Positions 1 through 8,981 of a stretch of DNA of 64,000 nt are shown here, in pieces. Below the pieces are notes generated by a model, which saw only the letters and a program-made list of their open reading frames with translations, had not been told where the DNA came from and ran no database searches. The translations under genes were made by a program, and so were the position numbers. Numbering within the stretch: position 1 is the stretch's first letter; the number at the start of each line of letters is the position of its first letter. Source of the stretch: Paenibacillus_S sp043945595 (GTDB lineage Bacteria > Bacillota > Bacilli > Paenibacillales > NBRC-103111); NCBI RefSeq assembly GCF_043945595.1, contig NZ_JBIFNP010000001.1, positions 1,178,001-1,242,000 on the forward strand, given 5' to 3'.

Positions 1-2
1 AC

Positions 3-413
3 CCGTTCACTACGTATAAGGAGTATCTGAAGATATATATTGATGCGGCAAGAGAACGGGGAGCGCATCCCGTGCTGGTGACTTCGGTGCACCGGCGGTT
101 TTTTGAGCCGGACGGCCGGCTGGCCGATACGCATAAGGATTATTTGACGGCGGTGAGGCAGCTGGCCGAGGAAGAGCAGGTGCCTTTGATCGACCTGGCC
201 GAGCGGAGCAAGGCGTTGTTCGAGGCTTTAGGACCGGAGGAAACCAAAGCGGTCTTTATGTGGGCGGCGCCGGGTGAATTTATTCATTTTCCGGCAGGAA
301 CCGAGGATAACACGCATTTCCAGGAGGCCGGCGCGATCCAAATCGCGAAGCTGGTGGCGGAGGGCATCCGCGAGCTGCGGCTGCAGCCTTTGACTTTATA
401 CCTGCGTTCTTAA
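3..413 (+). CDS. SGNH/GDSL-type rhamnogalacturonan acetylesterase, C-terminal part
   Basis: The reading frame is open from the left edge, so the N-terminus with the catalytic Ser block lies outside the window. The visible 136 residues include a PVLVTSVHRR stretch typical of the YesT/RhgT-type branch of SGNH hydrolases. Near the end, DNTHF supplies the block V D-x-x-H pair, the catalytic Asp and His. Such enzymes remove acetyl groups from pectin-type polysaccharides. The exact substrate is inferred from the family only. The stop is TAA and no other member of a pectin operon follows. Confidence 0.75.
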   Translation, partial: PFTTYKEYLKIYIDAARERGAHPVLVTSVHRRFFEPDGRLADTHKDYLTAVRQLAEEEQVPLIDLAERSKALFEALGPEETKAVFMWAAPGEFIHFPAGTEDNTHFQEAGAIQIAKLVAEGIRELRLQPLTLYLRS

Positions 414-711
414 GCCGTTACGTTTAAGGCGAATGCAGGGGTTACGGCTTCATCTTTATCTTTATAAAGCAGAAAAAAGGGCGGTTCCCTTATCTGATAG
501 GCTCTCCTTACCGCAGACAGGCGAAAATAATAAACCTGCCGCTGTAAGGGAAGCCTATCCAGTCATTTTGGATGACGCGGGGAACAGTCCTTTTTATATA
601 CGGCAGGATCGCTGCCGGGAAAGACGGATCAGAGCAGCCCGCCAGAGCCTCTCGGTCAGTAACATCCGGTCAGACACTCTGCTCAAAGAAGCCCGATCAG
701 AAAAGTTGGAA
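414..711. other. Intergenic region with a long imperfect hairpin
   Basis: No convincing gene is present. A frame open across 433-795 lacks a good ribosome site and runs into the oppositely oriented phosphatase gene. The region holds a long imperfect inverted repeat (494-561) and a 14-base direct repeat (ATCAGAGCAGCCCG at 628-641 and 711-724). The second copy of the direct repeat is the last codons of the phosphatase gene. Confidence 0.5.
494..561. repeat. Long imperfect inverted repeat
   Basis: The arms 497-511 and 544-558 are complementary at 13 of 15 positions, and the pairing can be extended outward by CTG/CAG with one bulge. An inner CAGG/CCTG pair tightens the loop. There is no T-run after it, so it is not a standard terminator. 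It could be a remnant of a palindromic repeat. Confidence 0.45.
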
Positions 712-1485
712 TCAGAGCAGCCCGATGGCTTTCAGCCCGTTCGCAATACCGTCCTCATCAACGGAAGTCGTAATGTAATCGGCGTAAGGCTTTAACCCCT
801 CTACCGCATTGCCCATGGCGATGCCCATGCCGACCAGCTCCAGCATTTCCCGGTCATTAAGTCCGTCACCGAAAGCGGCGGCCTGCGACGGTTCAAGCTC
901 CAGCGCGCGCAGCAGATCGAGAATGCCTCTTGCTTTCGAGCCTCCGACAGGCATGACATCAATCGCATACGGATGCCAGCGGACCAGACGGAGGTTCGGG
1001 AAAGCCTGCTCGTACCGGTGCTCGTCCGCCTCTGTGCAGTGAAGAAAGGCCTGGCAAATATCCGCTTCCTGCCAAAAATTCGGATTATATCCCGGCAGCT
1101 CCACTTTGAGGGAATGGATAGAATCGAGCACATGAGGGTGGTTCTCCGTATTGGCGAAATAGGAGGCTTCGCCCTGGAATACGAGCGGATGCCCGTGGGA
1201 TCCGGCCAGCCGGTTCAGCAGCTCCAGATCTTCTTTGGGGATAGGGTATTTTTGCACGACCTTGCCTTTATACACAACATAGGCGCCGTTCAGGCTGACA
1301 TAGGAATGAATGTCGAGCAGCTCGGCAATATGTGCAAAGAAGTAAGGCGCCCGTCCGGTTGCGATAACAGGCTCGATGCCCTTTGATTTTAGCTGACGAA
1401 TGGCATGAATGGTCGATTCGGGAATTTCCTTGTTTTCATTGACCAATGTCCCATCTATGTCAAGGAATACGATCTTATAATCCAT
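712..1485 (-). CDS. Cof-type HAD-IIB family hydrolase
   Basis: 257-residue haloacid-dehalogenase phosphatase of the Cof/YidA kind, which dephosphorylates small sugar or cofactor phosphates in the cytoplasm. Motif I is FLDIDGTL with the nucleophile Asp9 and acid/base Asp11. Motif II is the Thr/Ser in IATGRAP, motif III the Lys of GSKARG, and motif IV GDGLNDREM. The spacing leaves room for a C2B cap between motifs II and III. Length is near the family norm. The start is supported by an AGAGGATG ribosome site. It stands alone, so the substrate cannot be deduced. Confidence 0.88.
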   Translation of the reverse strand: MDYKIVFLDIDGTLVNENKEIPESTIHAIRQLKSKGIEPVIATGRAPYFFAHIAELLDIHSYVSLNGAYVVYKGKVVQKYPIPKEDLELLNRLAGSHGHPLVFQGEASYFANTENHPHVLDSIHSLKVELPGYNPNFWQEADICQAFLHCTEADEHRYEQAFPNLRLVRWHPYAIDVMPVGGSKARGILDLLRALELEPSQAAAFGDGLNDREMLELVGMGIAMGNAVEGLKPYADYITTSVDEDGIANGLKAIGLL

Positions 1486-1697
1486 TTGCGTTCACATCCT
1501 CTGAATGATTTGGGATGATCCCGGGAGCGCGAATCGCTTCCTTCCCGGACCCATTTCTTTAGTATAACACTTTGTGTGTGCGGGAGCGGCGCCGGATGCA
1601 AAGATTTTTCCCGGATACGGCATAAAAAGGCATTGATCTGCTTATCCGTTTCGCATATATTGAGGCTATGTTAAGTTGAGGAAAGGGAAGTGGCAGG

Positions 1698-2711
1698 GTG
1701 GACACAGTACAATGGAAGCGTTATGTACGGGAGGACGGGACGCTGGATGAGGAACAGCTCGCAGGCAGGGAAGTACTGTACATCGGGCGTAACGGCAAAG
1801 CGGTTGAACGATTTGTTGGCATAGGTATGAATGTAAGCGTCATCTTTAAGCCTTTAACGAATCTCGACACGATAGGGAGGGAAATTTGGGTCTACGAGCA
1901 GCTTCTGCCTTCGCTGGCGGTTCGTTACCCGTATTTGCTGGCCTATGAGGAGCATCGGGATCCGGATCGCTTCTGGGCGATATATGAGGATTTGGGAACG
2001 CTGAGGCACAGCTGGGACTCCGGCATTCTCCTGCAGGCTGCGCAGCAAATTCCTTCGTGGCATGCGCTGCCTCCGGAGCAGATTCCTGCCTCGTTTGAGG
2101 GGCATTCGCCCCAAGTTAACGAGGTGCTGAGGCAGGTGACCGAGGTCCGGCCCGGCTGGTCGCTGAAGAACACGTTAACGGACTTGTCATGGCCCGTAGA
2201 ACGTATACGCAGCGTATTCTCGCTGCTGCAATCGTTTCCGTTCGGGCTGGAAGGGGAGACGGTCGTGTCTCATGGAGACTTCCATCCGATGAATCTTGCG
2301 CTGCTTGCTGATGGAGAGCTTGCCGTCATGGATTGGGAGTACGTCCATCGGAACTCCGTCTTCTGGGATTTATACAACCTGATGGATATCACGAGTCCCC
2401 GCTACCGCAAGCCGGTCATTGCTCCTTCTCTGCGCAGCGAGGTGCTGGCGGCTTACATGCAGCGCCGGAAGCAGCTGGGGCTGGGATTCATCCTCATCGA
2501 GGAGGCCCAAGGGAACATCTCAGACCCAGCACAATTCCAGAACGCATACTGCCGGTATGCTCTCGTATACAGCCTGTGGATTCTGCTGCTGATTGAGAAA
2601 GATTTGGCGAACGAGCAGGCGAAGGAGGAGACCGAAGCTCTCAAGGAGCAGCGCAGAGAGACCGTCCAAATCTGTTTCGATTTGTTGGACGCTTTGGCCC
2701 CATTGACTTAA
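1698..2711 (+). CDS. Aminoglycoside phosphotransferase (APH/CotS-like) family kinase
   Basis: 337 residues, starting with GTG behind GGAAAGGGAAG. The kinase catalytic loop HGDFHPMN is at residues 192-199 (Asp194 as base) and the metal-binding MDWEYV at 211-216. These are the two hallmarks of the APH/choline-kinase fold. An N-terminal ATP-binding lobe with Lys near residue 51 (VIFKP) is plausible. In Bacillales, such proteins are often CotS/YsxE-like sporulation proteins or small-molecule kinases. A resistance role is not implied. Its TAA stop overlaps the stop of the convergent AraC gene by three bases. Confidence 0.75.
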   Translation: MDTVQWKRYVREDGTLDEEQLAGREVLYIGRNGKAVERFVGIGMNVSVIFKPLTNLDTIGREIWVYEQLLPSLAVRYPYLLAYEEHRDPDRFWAIYEDLGTLRHSWDSGILLQAAQQIPSWHALPPEQIPASFEGHSPQVNEVLRQVTEVRPGWSLKNTLTDLSWPVERIRSVFSLLQSFPFGLEGETVVSHGDFHPMNLALLADGELAVMDWEYVHRNSVFWDLYNLMDITSPRYRKPVIAPSLRSEVLAAYMQRRKQLGLGFILIEEAQGNISDPAQFQNAYCRYALVYSLWILLLIEKDLANEQAKEETEALKEQRRETVQICFDLLDALAPLT

Positions 2712-3616
2712 ACCATCGGTTTTTCTCCTGACGATTCGGGCAGCGCCCCCTCATTTTCGTTTTCCAGGGTGCGCTGCCTTTCTTTACGGTAATGCGAAGG
2801 GCTCGAGCCATAGCGGGCGGTGAACTGCTTGGTGAAATAAAACGGGCTGTGGAATCCGACCTCTTCCGCGATTTCGGTTATTTGCAGCGAGGTATGCTCC
2901 AGCAGCCTGGCCGCATGGCTCAGCCTTAATCGGAGCAGGGCCTCCATAATCGATTCGCCGACCTGCTCCTTGAACAGGTGCGATAAGCGCGAGGGGGAGA
3001 GAGCGACCCGGGCCGCCAGCCGTTCCAGGCTGTGCGGCTCTTTCCGGTGCTGGCTCAAGTAGCTCCAAATTTCCTCCACTCTCGGATCGAGAGTGCTGCC
3101 GGTCCGGCGCGACTGCATTTCCGCGAGCACCAGCAGAATCTCCTCCATGGCGTTTAAAGACAGCTGCCGCTTATAGAAATCAAGCTCCAGGCTGTCGCGC
3201 AGCAAGCGCGCGAAGGCGGCGCGGACCCGCTCCTGCCTGGCGCCGGACTCCAGGTGCATCCGAGTGCAGGCGCCAGGCTCCTGCGGCAGCGTCAGCCAGG
3301 CGGACCAATGGGGCAGCGGCACGAAGTGCGCCCATACAAACTCCCAGACGCAGCCTTCGGGCGTCCGGTAATCATGCGGCGTGCCCGGCGGCAGGATGAC
3401 CATGTCGCCCTCTATGCAGCGAAACCGGCTGTCCTTCAGCCGGTATTCGCCCTCCCCCGACAGGGTGAACGTGATCAGCCAGTCCCGCGTGCCCTGAGAG
3501 CGGTAGGTCTGGTAGCCGAACGGCTGGGTGAAATGTCCCGAGACCAGAATTCCGGCAGGCGGGGCGGCTGTCTCCATTAAGCTAGCGGCAGCAGGATCGT
3601 TAAGGTTTTCAGCCAT
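2708..3616 (-). CDS. AraC-family transcriptional regulator (cupin sensor + double HTH)
   Basis: 302 residues. The N-terminal half is a cupin-type AraC sensor domain (GEGEYRLKD, then GDMVILPPGTPHDYR around residues 70-85). The C-terminal ~100 residues are the AraC HTH pair, with LAARVALSPSRLSHLFKEQ and IAEEVGFHSPFYFTKQF. It is transcribed away from the adjacent phytanoyl-dioxygenase gene across an 84-base gap, so it probably controls that gene and itself. Ligand unknown; Paenibacillus has many such regulators for carbohydrate use. A second AraC/dioxygenase pair is found at 8982-10875. Confidence 0.88.
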   Translation of the reverse strand: MAENLNDPAAASLMETAAPPAGILVSGHFTQPFGYQTYRSQGTRDWLITFTLSGEGEYRLKDSRFRCIEGDMVILPPGTPHDYRTPEGCVWEFVWAHFVPLPHWSAWLTLPQEPGACTRMHLESGARQERVRAAFARLLRDSLELDFYKRQLSLNAMEEILLVLAEMQSRRTGSTLDPRVEEIWSYLSQHRKEPHSLERLAARVALSPSRLSHLFKEQVGESIMEALLRLRLSHAARLLEHTSLQITEIAEEVGFHSPFYFTKQFTARYGSSPSHYRKERQRTLENENEGALPESSGEKPMV

Positions 3617-3700
3617 TTGCTGGATTCCTCCGTAGCACGGTTGTTAGTATAATGAACTCACTGAAAGCGTTAAACCTATTATGGGCAGGAGGATGGGATC

Positions 3701-4524
3701 ATGTCAAACCGCACGCTGGGAGGCGCGCTGACGGCGCAGCAGAAACAGCAGTTCGAAGAGGAAGGATACCTGATCGTCAAGGGGTTGTTTGCGGAGGAGG
3801 CCGCTGAAATCCGCGAGGAGTTTATGAAGCTGCATCAGCTTGGCTCTATTCCGGGTTGCTTTCACGCCGTCTCGGAGGAAGAAGCGAACGGCGATATTCT
3901 GAAACGTTACCCGCGGATGATGCATCCGCATAAGGTGAATGATTTAGCATTTAAGTATATGGTTCATCCGAAGGTGATGAACATTCTGGCCGACTTGTTC
4001 GATGCCGATCCGCTCGCGGCTCAGAGCATGTTTTACTTCAAGCCCCCGGGTGCGAAAGGCCAAGCGCTGCATCAGGACCAGTTTTATTTGAAGGTCGGAC
4101 CCCGGCACCTGTATTGCCGCCTGGACGGCGGTGGATCCCGCGGATGAAGAGAACGGGGGCCTGATGGTTGTGCCCCGCTCCAACCGGTTTGCCGTTGAAT
4201 GTCCGAATACGGCGGACCCGGCTGTGTCGTTCACGAAGGAGGAAGTAAAAGTGCCTGAAGGCTACGAGGCGGTGCCCGCTGTGATGGAAGCGGGAGACGT
4301 GCTGTTTTTTAACGGCAGCGTGATCCACGGCTCTTACCCTAACCGCTCCGCCGATCGTTTCCGCCGGGCGTTCATATGCCACTATTCCGATGCCGATACG
4401 AACCGGATCGGCAAATATTATAAGCCGCTGTACCGGCATGACGGAACCGAAGTGTTTCTGGAGGACAATGAGGATGCGGGTCCGATGCGGAACCGAGTTC
4501 CAGGATGCCGGAGCCGCTCATTAA
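3701..4524 (+). pseudogene. Phytanoyl-CoA dioxygenase (PhyH) family protein, two frameshifts
   Basis: Fe(II)/2-oxoglutarate oxygenase of the PhyH family. The first frame (3701-4147) ends with the iron-binding HQDQ (His124-x-Asp126). The protein continues one frame over as GTCIAAWTAVDPADEENGG and on to FFNGSVIHGSYPN (distal His). The frame is then lost again near 4485, where a third frame gives CGTEFQDAGAAH and TAA at 4522-4524. One extra C in the run at 4100-4103 and one extra base near 4485 explain both breaks; the repaired protein would be about 273 residues, normal for the family. The ribosome site is GGAGGATGGG before ATG 3701. It is divergent from the AraC gene. The damage may be real or a sequence error. 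Confidence 0.8.
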
Positions 4525-4664
4525 GTCAACGCTCGGCATCCTGCCAGGCCGGTAATGCGCTCAGGCTGGGGGACGCATCGCCGTCCGGCAGCCGCAGCGC
4601 AGGGCCGGAAGGTTTCGCCGCCGCCCAAAGCAGGCTAATATTTATCCGCAGGACAAGGCAAGGT

Positions 4665-4708
4665 CAAGCCTGCGGGAGCTTCTGTCCAAGGAGGCTCCTG
4701 CAGGCTTG
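4665..4708. other. Stem-loop downstream of the PhyH gene
   Basis: The arms 4665-4679 and 4694-4708 (CAAGCCTGCGGGAGC and its complement) pair at 14 of 15 positions around a 14-base loop. No T-run follows, so factor-independent termination is uncertain. Confidence 0.45.
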
Positions 4709-4726
4709 GTTGCGTCTGCAGGCAGC

Positions 4727-4744
4727 GGCGAAAATATTTTCGCC
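4727..4744. promoter_or_regulatory. Perfect 18-bp palindrome upstream of the zinc-ribbon gene
   Basis: GGCGAAAATATTTTCGCC is a perfect palindrome, followed by TATTTTT. It lies about 40 bases before a TATACT hexamer (4785-4790) that could be the -10 of the next gene. It could be an operator or a loopless terminator; the sequence does not decide. Confidence 0.4.
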
Positions 4745-4821
4745 TATTTTTGAAAGCGGTAACATACCTGTAATGTTTCTCCTGTATACTATGGGAAAAG
4801 CGATCAAAGGAGTGCTGGCCG

Positions 4822-5034
4822 ATGGGAGTTGAACCCATGAATCCCTTTGAATTGTATGCTGACAAACGATGTTCCTGTTGCGGGACTATTCTGGAGGAAC
4901 AATCCGACTGCTACCAGACAACCTGTTATGACTGTGAAGGCAAAACGTTTTACCCGCTTTCTCCGCTTCAGCCGGAAGGCAAGCCGGTTCGATTCATGCA
5001 GGGATGCCGTATCATAGACGATTACTGCTTATAA
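4822..5034 (+). CDS. Small Cys-rich zinc-ribbon-like protein
   Basis: 70 residues; ATG 4822 sits nine bases after AAAGGAG (an in-frame ATG at 4837 is an alternative). Two cysteine clusters, CSCCG and CYQTTCYDC, spaced about ten residues apart, plus two later Cys residues (QGC and DYCL), suggest a small metal-binding ribbon. I do not recognise a named family. A TATACT hexamer at 4785-4790 and the palindrome at 4727-4744 lie upstream. Confidence 0.6.
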   Translation: MGVEPMNPFELYADKRCSCCGTILEEQSDCYQTTCYDCEGKTFYPLSPLQPEGKPVRFMQGCRIIDDYCL

Positions 5035-5054
5035 AACGAATGGACAGCCATGCG

Positions 5055-5094
5055 GCCCTTGGCCCTGCTCTTTTAGGAGAAGGGGGACAAGGGC
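5055..5094. terminator. Weak hairpin between convergent genes
   Basis: GCCCTTG (5055-5061) pairs with CAAGGGC (5088-5094) and is followed by TATTTTA. It lies between the zinc-ribbon gene and the end of gerC on the other strand. The loop is long, so the call is weak. Confidence 0.3.
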
Positions 5095-6197
5095 TATTTT
5101 ACCTTTCCTTGATCCTTGATCTTCAGGTTGATTTTGACGTTTGTCTTGATTTGCGGATAGACCGACTTCCAATCCAGAGATTTCCACTCCTTATAGCTCA
5201 GGCTGTTGCGTACGGCCTTGCCCAAACCGAGGCTGTCGACATGGTGCTGTTGAATCGAACGAACCAAATCGTTGATTTGCTTGGCGAGATGCTCCGCCAT
5301 ATCTTTCTCCAGCTTCTTCCTGTCCTTCGTTTCAGACAGCTCCAGTGTACCGATATATTCCCGAATCGACCCATGAATGGAAATCGTCATATCGATTTCA
5401 AAGGAAGAAGCGCCGCTCCGCCGTGTCTTCAGCTTGCGCTTGCTTTCAATCGAATCGAGCATAATGGATTGCGTCCCATGGGCTCCGCCTAAATCGATGC
5501 TCATTTCTCCTTTATCCAAATCGTTGTGGGCTAACGAGAACAGCAGAATCTGATCCGTATGGATTTTCATTTTATACTTATCCTCATCAAAAAGCGCAAT
5601 GCCGCCAATTTCGGCATTTTTTTCCCTTTCGACAATGAGCGGAGCGATAGGATCGATGCCGTCGTCATAATACTCTCTCGCGAAGTCATACAGCGTCACT
5701 CTGGGAATGGCTTCGCCCCGGGACGCTTTTTCAAGCATGCGGTCAATATATTGCCCCGTCCGAGGATGCTCCGGAAAGTTACGTTCGAGCAGCTTGTAGG
5801 CCTCACCTTCCACAATAACAATCTTCACCCTCGGTGAGATCGAGGGATCGCGCTGAAGCGTATCGAGATGCTTCCACAGCCCGCTTTTGGCCAGGGCCGA
5901 GCCGTAAATGGTCGTTCTCAGCTGCCCGCTGACCAGGATCAGATTCGTTTTTCGCGATAATAAAATGCGCGCCTCTTTGCTTGTTCTCGCAACGGTGGTC
6001 AGCACTTCTCTGCGCACCGTCGAATCCGGGTCTGTTTTGGGAATGCTGACGCAAATTTTGAGCCGTCCGTCTTTCATCAAATCGTAGGAGGTCGACTGTG
6101 TAAAGCCGAGCCGTTCCAGAATAAGCTGGTCACCGCAGGCGGTTAACAGCAGAGCAAGCGATAAGAGCGAGGATAGAACGATAACTTGCTTAGCCAT
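5094..6197 (-). CDS. gerC: Ger(x)C-family spore germination lipoprotein
   Basis: 367-residue C subunit of a GerA-type germinant receptor in the spore inner membrane. Residues 1-20 form a lipoprotein signal ending in LTA before Cys21. The body fits the Ger(x)C family, including IVEREKNAEIGGIALFDEDK in the middle and a C-terminal DSLGLGKAVR segment, the family's conserved C-domain entry. Its start overlaps the end of gerB by eight bases, and it is the last gene of a minus-strand A-B-C operon. The germinant cannot be predicted. The -AC/-BC/-KC nomenclature cannot be assigned, so the symbol is generic. Confidence 0.9.
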   Translation of the reverse strand: MAKQVIVLSSLLSLALLLTACGDQLILERLGFTQSTSYDLMKDGRLKICVSIPKTDPDSTVRREVLTTVARTSKEARILLSRKTNLILVSGQLRTTIYGSALAKSGLWKHLDTLQRDPSISPRVKIVIVEGEAYKLLERNFPEHPRTGQYIDRMLEKASRGEAIPRVTLYDFAREYYDDGIDPIAPLIVEREKNAEIGGIALFDEDKYKMKIHTDQILLFSLAHNDLDKGEMSIDLGGAHGTQSIMLDSIESKRKLKTRRSGASSFEIDMTISIHGSIREYIGTLELSETKDRKKLEKDMAEHLAKQINDLVRSIQQHHVDSLGLGKAVRNSLSYKEWKSLDWKSVYPQIKTNVKINLKIKDQGKVK

Positions 6198-7272
6198 AAG
6201 GCTGCTGCCCCTTTCTTTGAAGCCACGCCATGCCTATCACGATAATCGGGAGAAATACGGCGACATACAGCGCTCCATGACCGATCACATACAGCCAGTC
6301 GGAAATTTCCTTGAGGGTTTTCGGCAGGAACGAGACGGCGAACGTACCGAACACGATGACAAAAGAAAGCCATTTGTTATTGCCTTTCGGAAATACCCGC
6401 TGCAGTGCGGTTTTTGCAGACCAGTAATACAGAACCGAGGTGTCGAGCGTATTCAAAAGCAGGAAGCTGTACAGTAAATTTTCGAGTCTTTCGATAAAGG
6501 GCAGGCGGATATAGGCTAGTGTATCCAGCATGGGAAACGTCAGATGGCGAAGCTGTTCGAAGCTGAAGAACATAAAGCCGACCAGGCAAATTGTCGTATA
6601 GATAAGGATCACAGCCAGATTCCCGATCTGCGCCGAACGGTGCCATTTGCCTGTTGAATCAAAATGCGGAAACAGGAGCAGGCAAATCTCGTAGCCGAGA
6701 AAAGCGGTATAAATTTTGACGCTGCCCTGAAACCACTGTCCTCCCTCCTGAAACAGAAAGGTCGTCAGCCTGCTCGCCTCGAGATCGGGAATAAAGGCCA
6801 GCATCAAAAGGTTCATCCAGATAAAGAGCCAGAAGAACATAGTAATCGCCTTGGAAATGGTATAGATGTCTTTAATCAGCAGCAGAAAAGCCAGCAGGCT
6901 AATACAGAACTTGAACACCATCGGATTCGTGGTAGGGAACGAGATCATTTGGAAAATCAGCACATACTCTTTGACGACCATACAGCCCAGCAGCGCCCAG
7001 ATTGCCGCACAGAGCAGATAGAACGGATAAAGAATGATTTTGGGGCAGACGTTCTCCATGATCTCGAATATCGATTTGCCTTTACATAAATTGTACGCCT
7101 TCGAGATGAGCCAAAGGTTCAGCGCGGAGAAGAGACCGAATCCGGGGATGGCAAGCCAGCCGTTGGTGCCGAACGTTTCGGCGACGAGCCGTGGCAGACT
7201 GAAAATAACAATGCCGGATTGTGCCATGAATACAAGGATCGCGGTATGATATGGCGTTATTTTCTCCTGCAC
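6190..7272 (-). CDS. gerB: GerAB/GerB-type spore germination permease
   Basis: 360-residue integral membrane protein of the endospore permease family (APC superfamily), the germinant-sensing B subunit of a GerA-type receptor. About ten hydrophobic segments are spread over the whole length, starting with HTAILVFMAQSGIVIFSLP. The start is GTG at 7270-7272, just after the reconstructed end of gerA. It overlaps gerC by eight bases, so the three genes are probably co-transcribed in the forespore. Confidence 0.9.
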   Translation of the reverse strand: MQEKITPYHTAILVFMAQSGIVIFSLPRLVAETFGTNGWLAIPGFGLFSALNLWLISKAYNLCKGKSIFEIMENVCPKIILYPFYLLCAAIWALLGCMVVKEYVLIFQMISFPTTNPMVFKFCISLLAFLLLIKDIYTISKAITMFFWLFIWMNLLMLAFIPDLEASRLTTFLFQEGGQWFQGSVKIYTAFLGYEICLLLFPHFDSTGKWHRSAQIGNLAVILIYTTICLVGFMFFSFEQLRHLTFPMLDTLAYIRLPFIERLENLLYSFLLLNTLDTSVLYYWSAKTALQRVFPKGNNKWLSFVIVFGTFAVSFLPKTLKEISDWLYVIGHGALYVAVFLPIIVIGMAWLQRKGQQPYG

Positions 7273-7285
7273 ATCGGATCCATCC

Positions 7286-8861
7286 TTATTTTCTCATTTT
7301 GTTTTTTACCGGATTGGGGCTTTTCGGCTGGGAAGGCCTGTCCTTGATCATCCAGAGCGGTGCCCGGATAAATACATCCCGCCAATCGTTCCATTTCATA
7401 GGAGCTACCGGAGTCAAGTAGGAGCTGCCCAGACTCGTCATGCTGGACATATGAATCGTTAAAGCGGTTACCCCGAGAATCAAGCCGAAGTTTCCCCAGA
7501 TCCCTGCCAGCACAATAAGTCCGAAACCGAACCAGACGGATGGAGGCGCTCATGACGTAGCTGGGTACGACAAACGATGCGATAGCCGACGAGGCGACGG
7601 CGATGATCAGAATGTTGCTCGTCAAGCCGGCTTGCACGGCTGCCTGTCCAATGACGATACCGCCGACGATACCGATGGTTTGGCCGATTTTGGTCGGCAG
7701 GCGGGCGCCCGCTTCCCTTAACAGCTCAATTGTCGTTTCCATAAGCAGCGCTTCATACAACGGCGGAAAGGGAACCCGGCTGCGGGATTGGGTCAGGGTC
7801 ACGATCAGCGTTTCCGGAATCATTTCATAGTGATAGGTTGTTACCGATACATAGAATGCCGTAAACAGGACGGTAATGAGAAAAGCGATCAGCCGAAGCA
7901 GCCGTGTGGCTGTGCCGAGCATCCAACGCTGATAGTAATCGTCCGGAGATGAGAAAAACTCCAGGAAAGCGGCAGGCGCGGAAATAATGGTCGGACTGCC
8001 GTCTACGATACAGAGCACGCGTCCCCCTACGAGCTTGGATGCAGCTGAGTCCGTCCGCTCCGTCGTCATAAATTGCGGAAAGACCGAATTGGGCTGGTCG
8101 TCAAAAAACTGTGTCAGCATATTCCCGTCGACAACGGCATCGATTTCAATATTGCCGATTCTCTCAATCATCAGGTCCACGAAATGGTTATTGGCGATAT
8201 CTTTAATATATAAAATGTAGACGTCGGTCTTTGTAATTTCGCCTACTCTTAGCTTGATTACCTTCAAGTGCGAGCTTTTGATGCGGCGCCGGAGCAGAGA
8301 CAGGTTCGTTTCGGCCGTCTCGACGAAAGCGTCGTGGGGACCGGTAATGACCGATTCTGTCTCCGACTGGTTGACCGTTCTCGTTTCCCCGCCTGTAATA
8401 AATGCCAGGTAGACCTGGTTCTGATAAAAAACAGCCGTAGCCCCGTTAAGAATAGCCAGTACGATATCTTTATTATGGCCGGAGGCGGGTGTAAACGGCG
8501 CCTGATTTAAAATATAGGTTAACCGTTCGGCAGGCGCCTGGCTTAAAGTCTCCAGAACCTGGCGGTCCCACAGCTCCTTCTGAATCATATGCGAAAAGAA
8601 AAGCAGATGCAGCCTGCCGTCAAGCAAGGACAAATTGCTGAAATCGTAGCAGTCTTCAAATTCCGAAACGATGTGCGCCAAGGTCGCCGGCTGCCCGGTC
8701 GCTTGAGGCTCTTGAGCGGATGCCTGTTGGGATACGCTGTCCCTTAAATCTTGGCCGGCCTTGTAAGGCTCCGGCTGCTTGTTATCCGGATGGCTGCTAT
8801 CTCGTTTAAAGAAGGGAGGTAGGAAAGGGAGTTTGATCATGGCGTCAGCTGGTATCCTCAT
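7286..8861 (-). pseudogene. gerA: GerA-type spore germination protein (A subunit), frameshift near the 3' end
   Basis: A subunit of a GerA-type receptor: a hydrophilic N-terminal half, then membrane segments (RLLRLIAFLITVLFTAFYVS; GQTIGIVGGIVIGQAAVQAG). In the original frame, the C-terminus turns to nonsense after ASIRLVRF. One extra base near 7523 restores GLIVLAGIWGNFGLILGVTA and a normal end at 7286, giving about 524 residues. The start is uncertain: ATG 8861 or the in-frame ATG at 8840; an inverted repeat (8855-8862/8875-8882) covers the first. The lesion may be a sequence error, because gerB and gerC downstream are intact. Confidence 0.85.
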
Positions 8862-8933
8862 TTCCCATAATGGTAATGAGGATATTTTACCCAGAGCAGT
8901 TTAAATCATGCATGGGGCGGGGGAAGAAAGAAG

Positions 8934-8974
8934 CAAGCCTGGGGCAGGGGATCAGCTCGTCTGCTCCAGGCTTG
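8934..8974 (-). terminator. Terminator hairpin of the second PhyH gene
   Basis: CAAGCCTGGGGCAG (8934-8947) pairs with 8961-8974 at 13 of 14 positions, the remaining one a G-U pair. On the minus strand it is followed by a T-rich tract, which fits the end of the 8982-9809 gene. Confidence 0.6.
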
Positions 8975-8981
8975 TTTATCG

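Noticed and set aside
433..795. 120-codon open frame between the esterase and HAD genes
   Set aside because: No ribosome site, composition unlike a protein, and it overlaps the end of the well-supported HAD gene on the other strand.
1698..2711. Reading the APH-family gene as an antibiotic-resistance determinant
   Set aside because: Only the general kinase motifs are present; CotS/YsxE-like and metabolic kinases share them and are common in spore formers.
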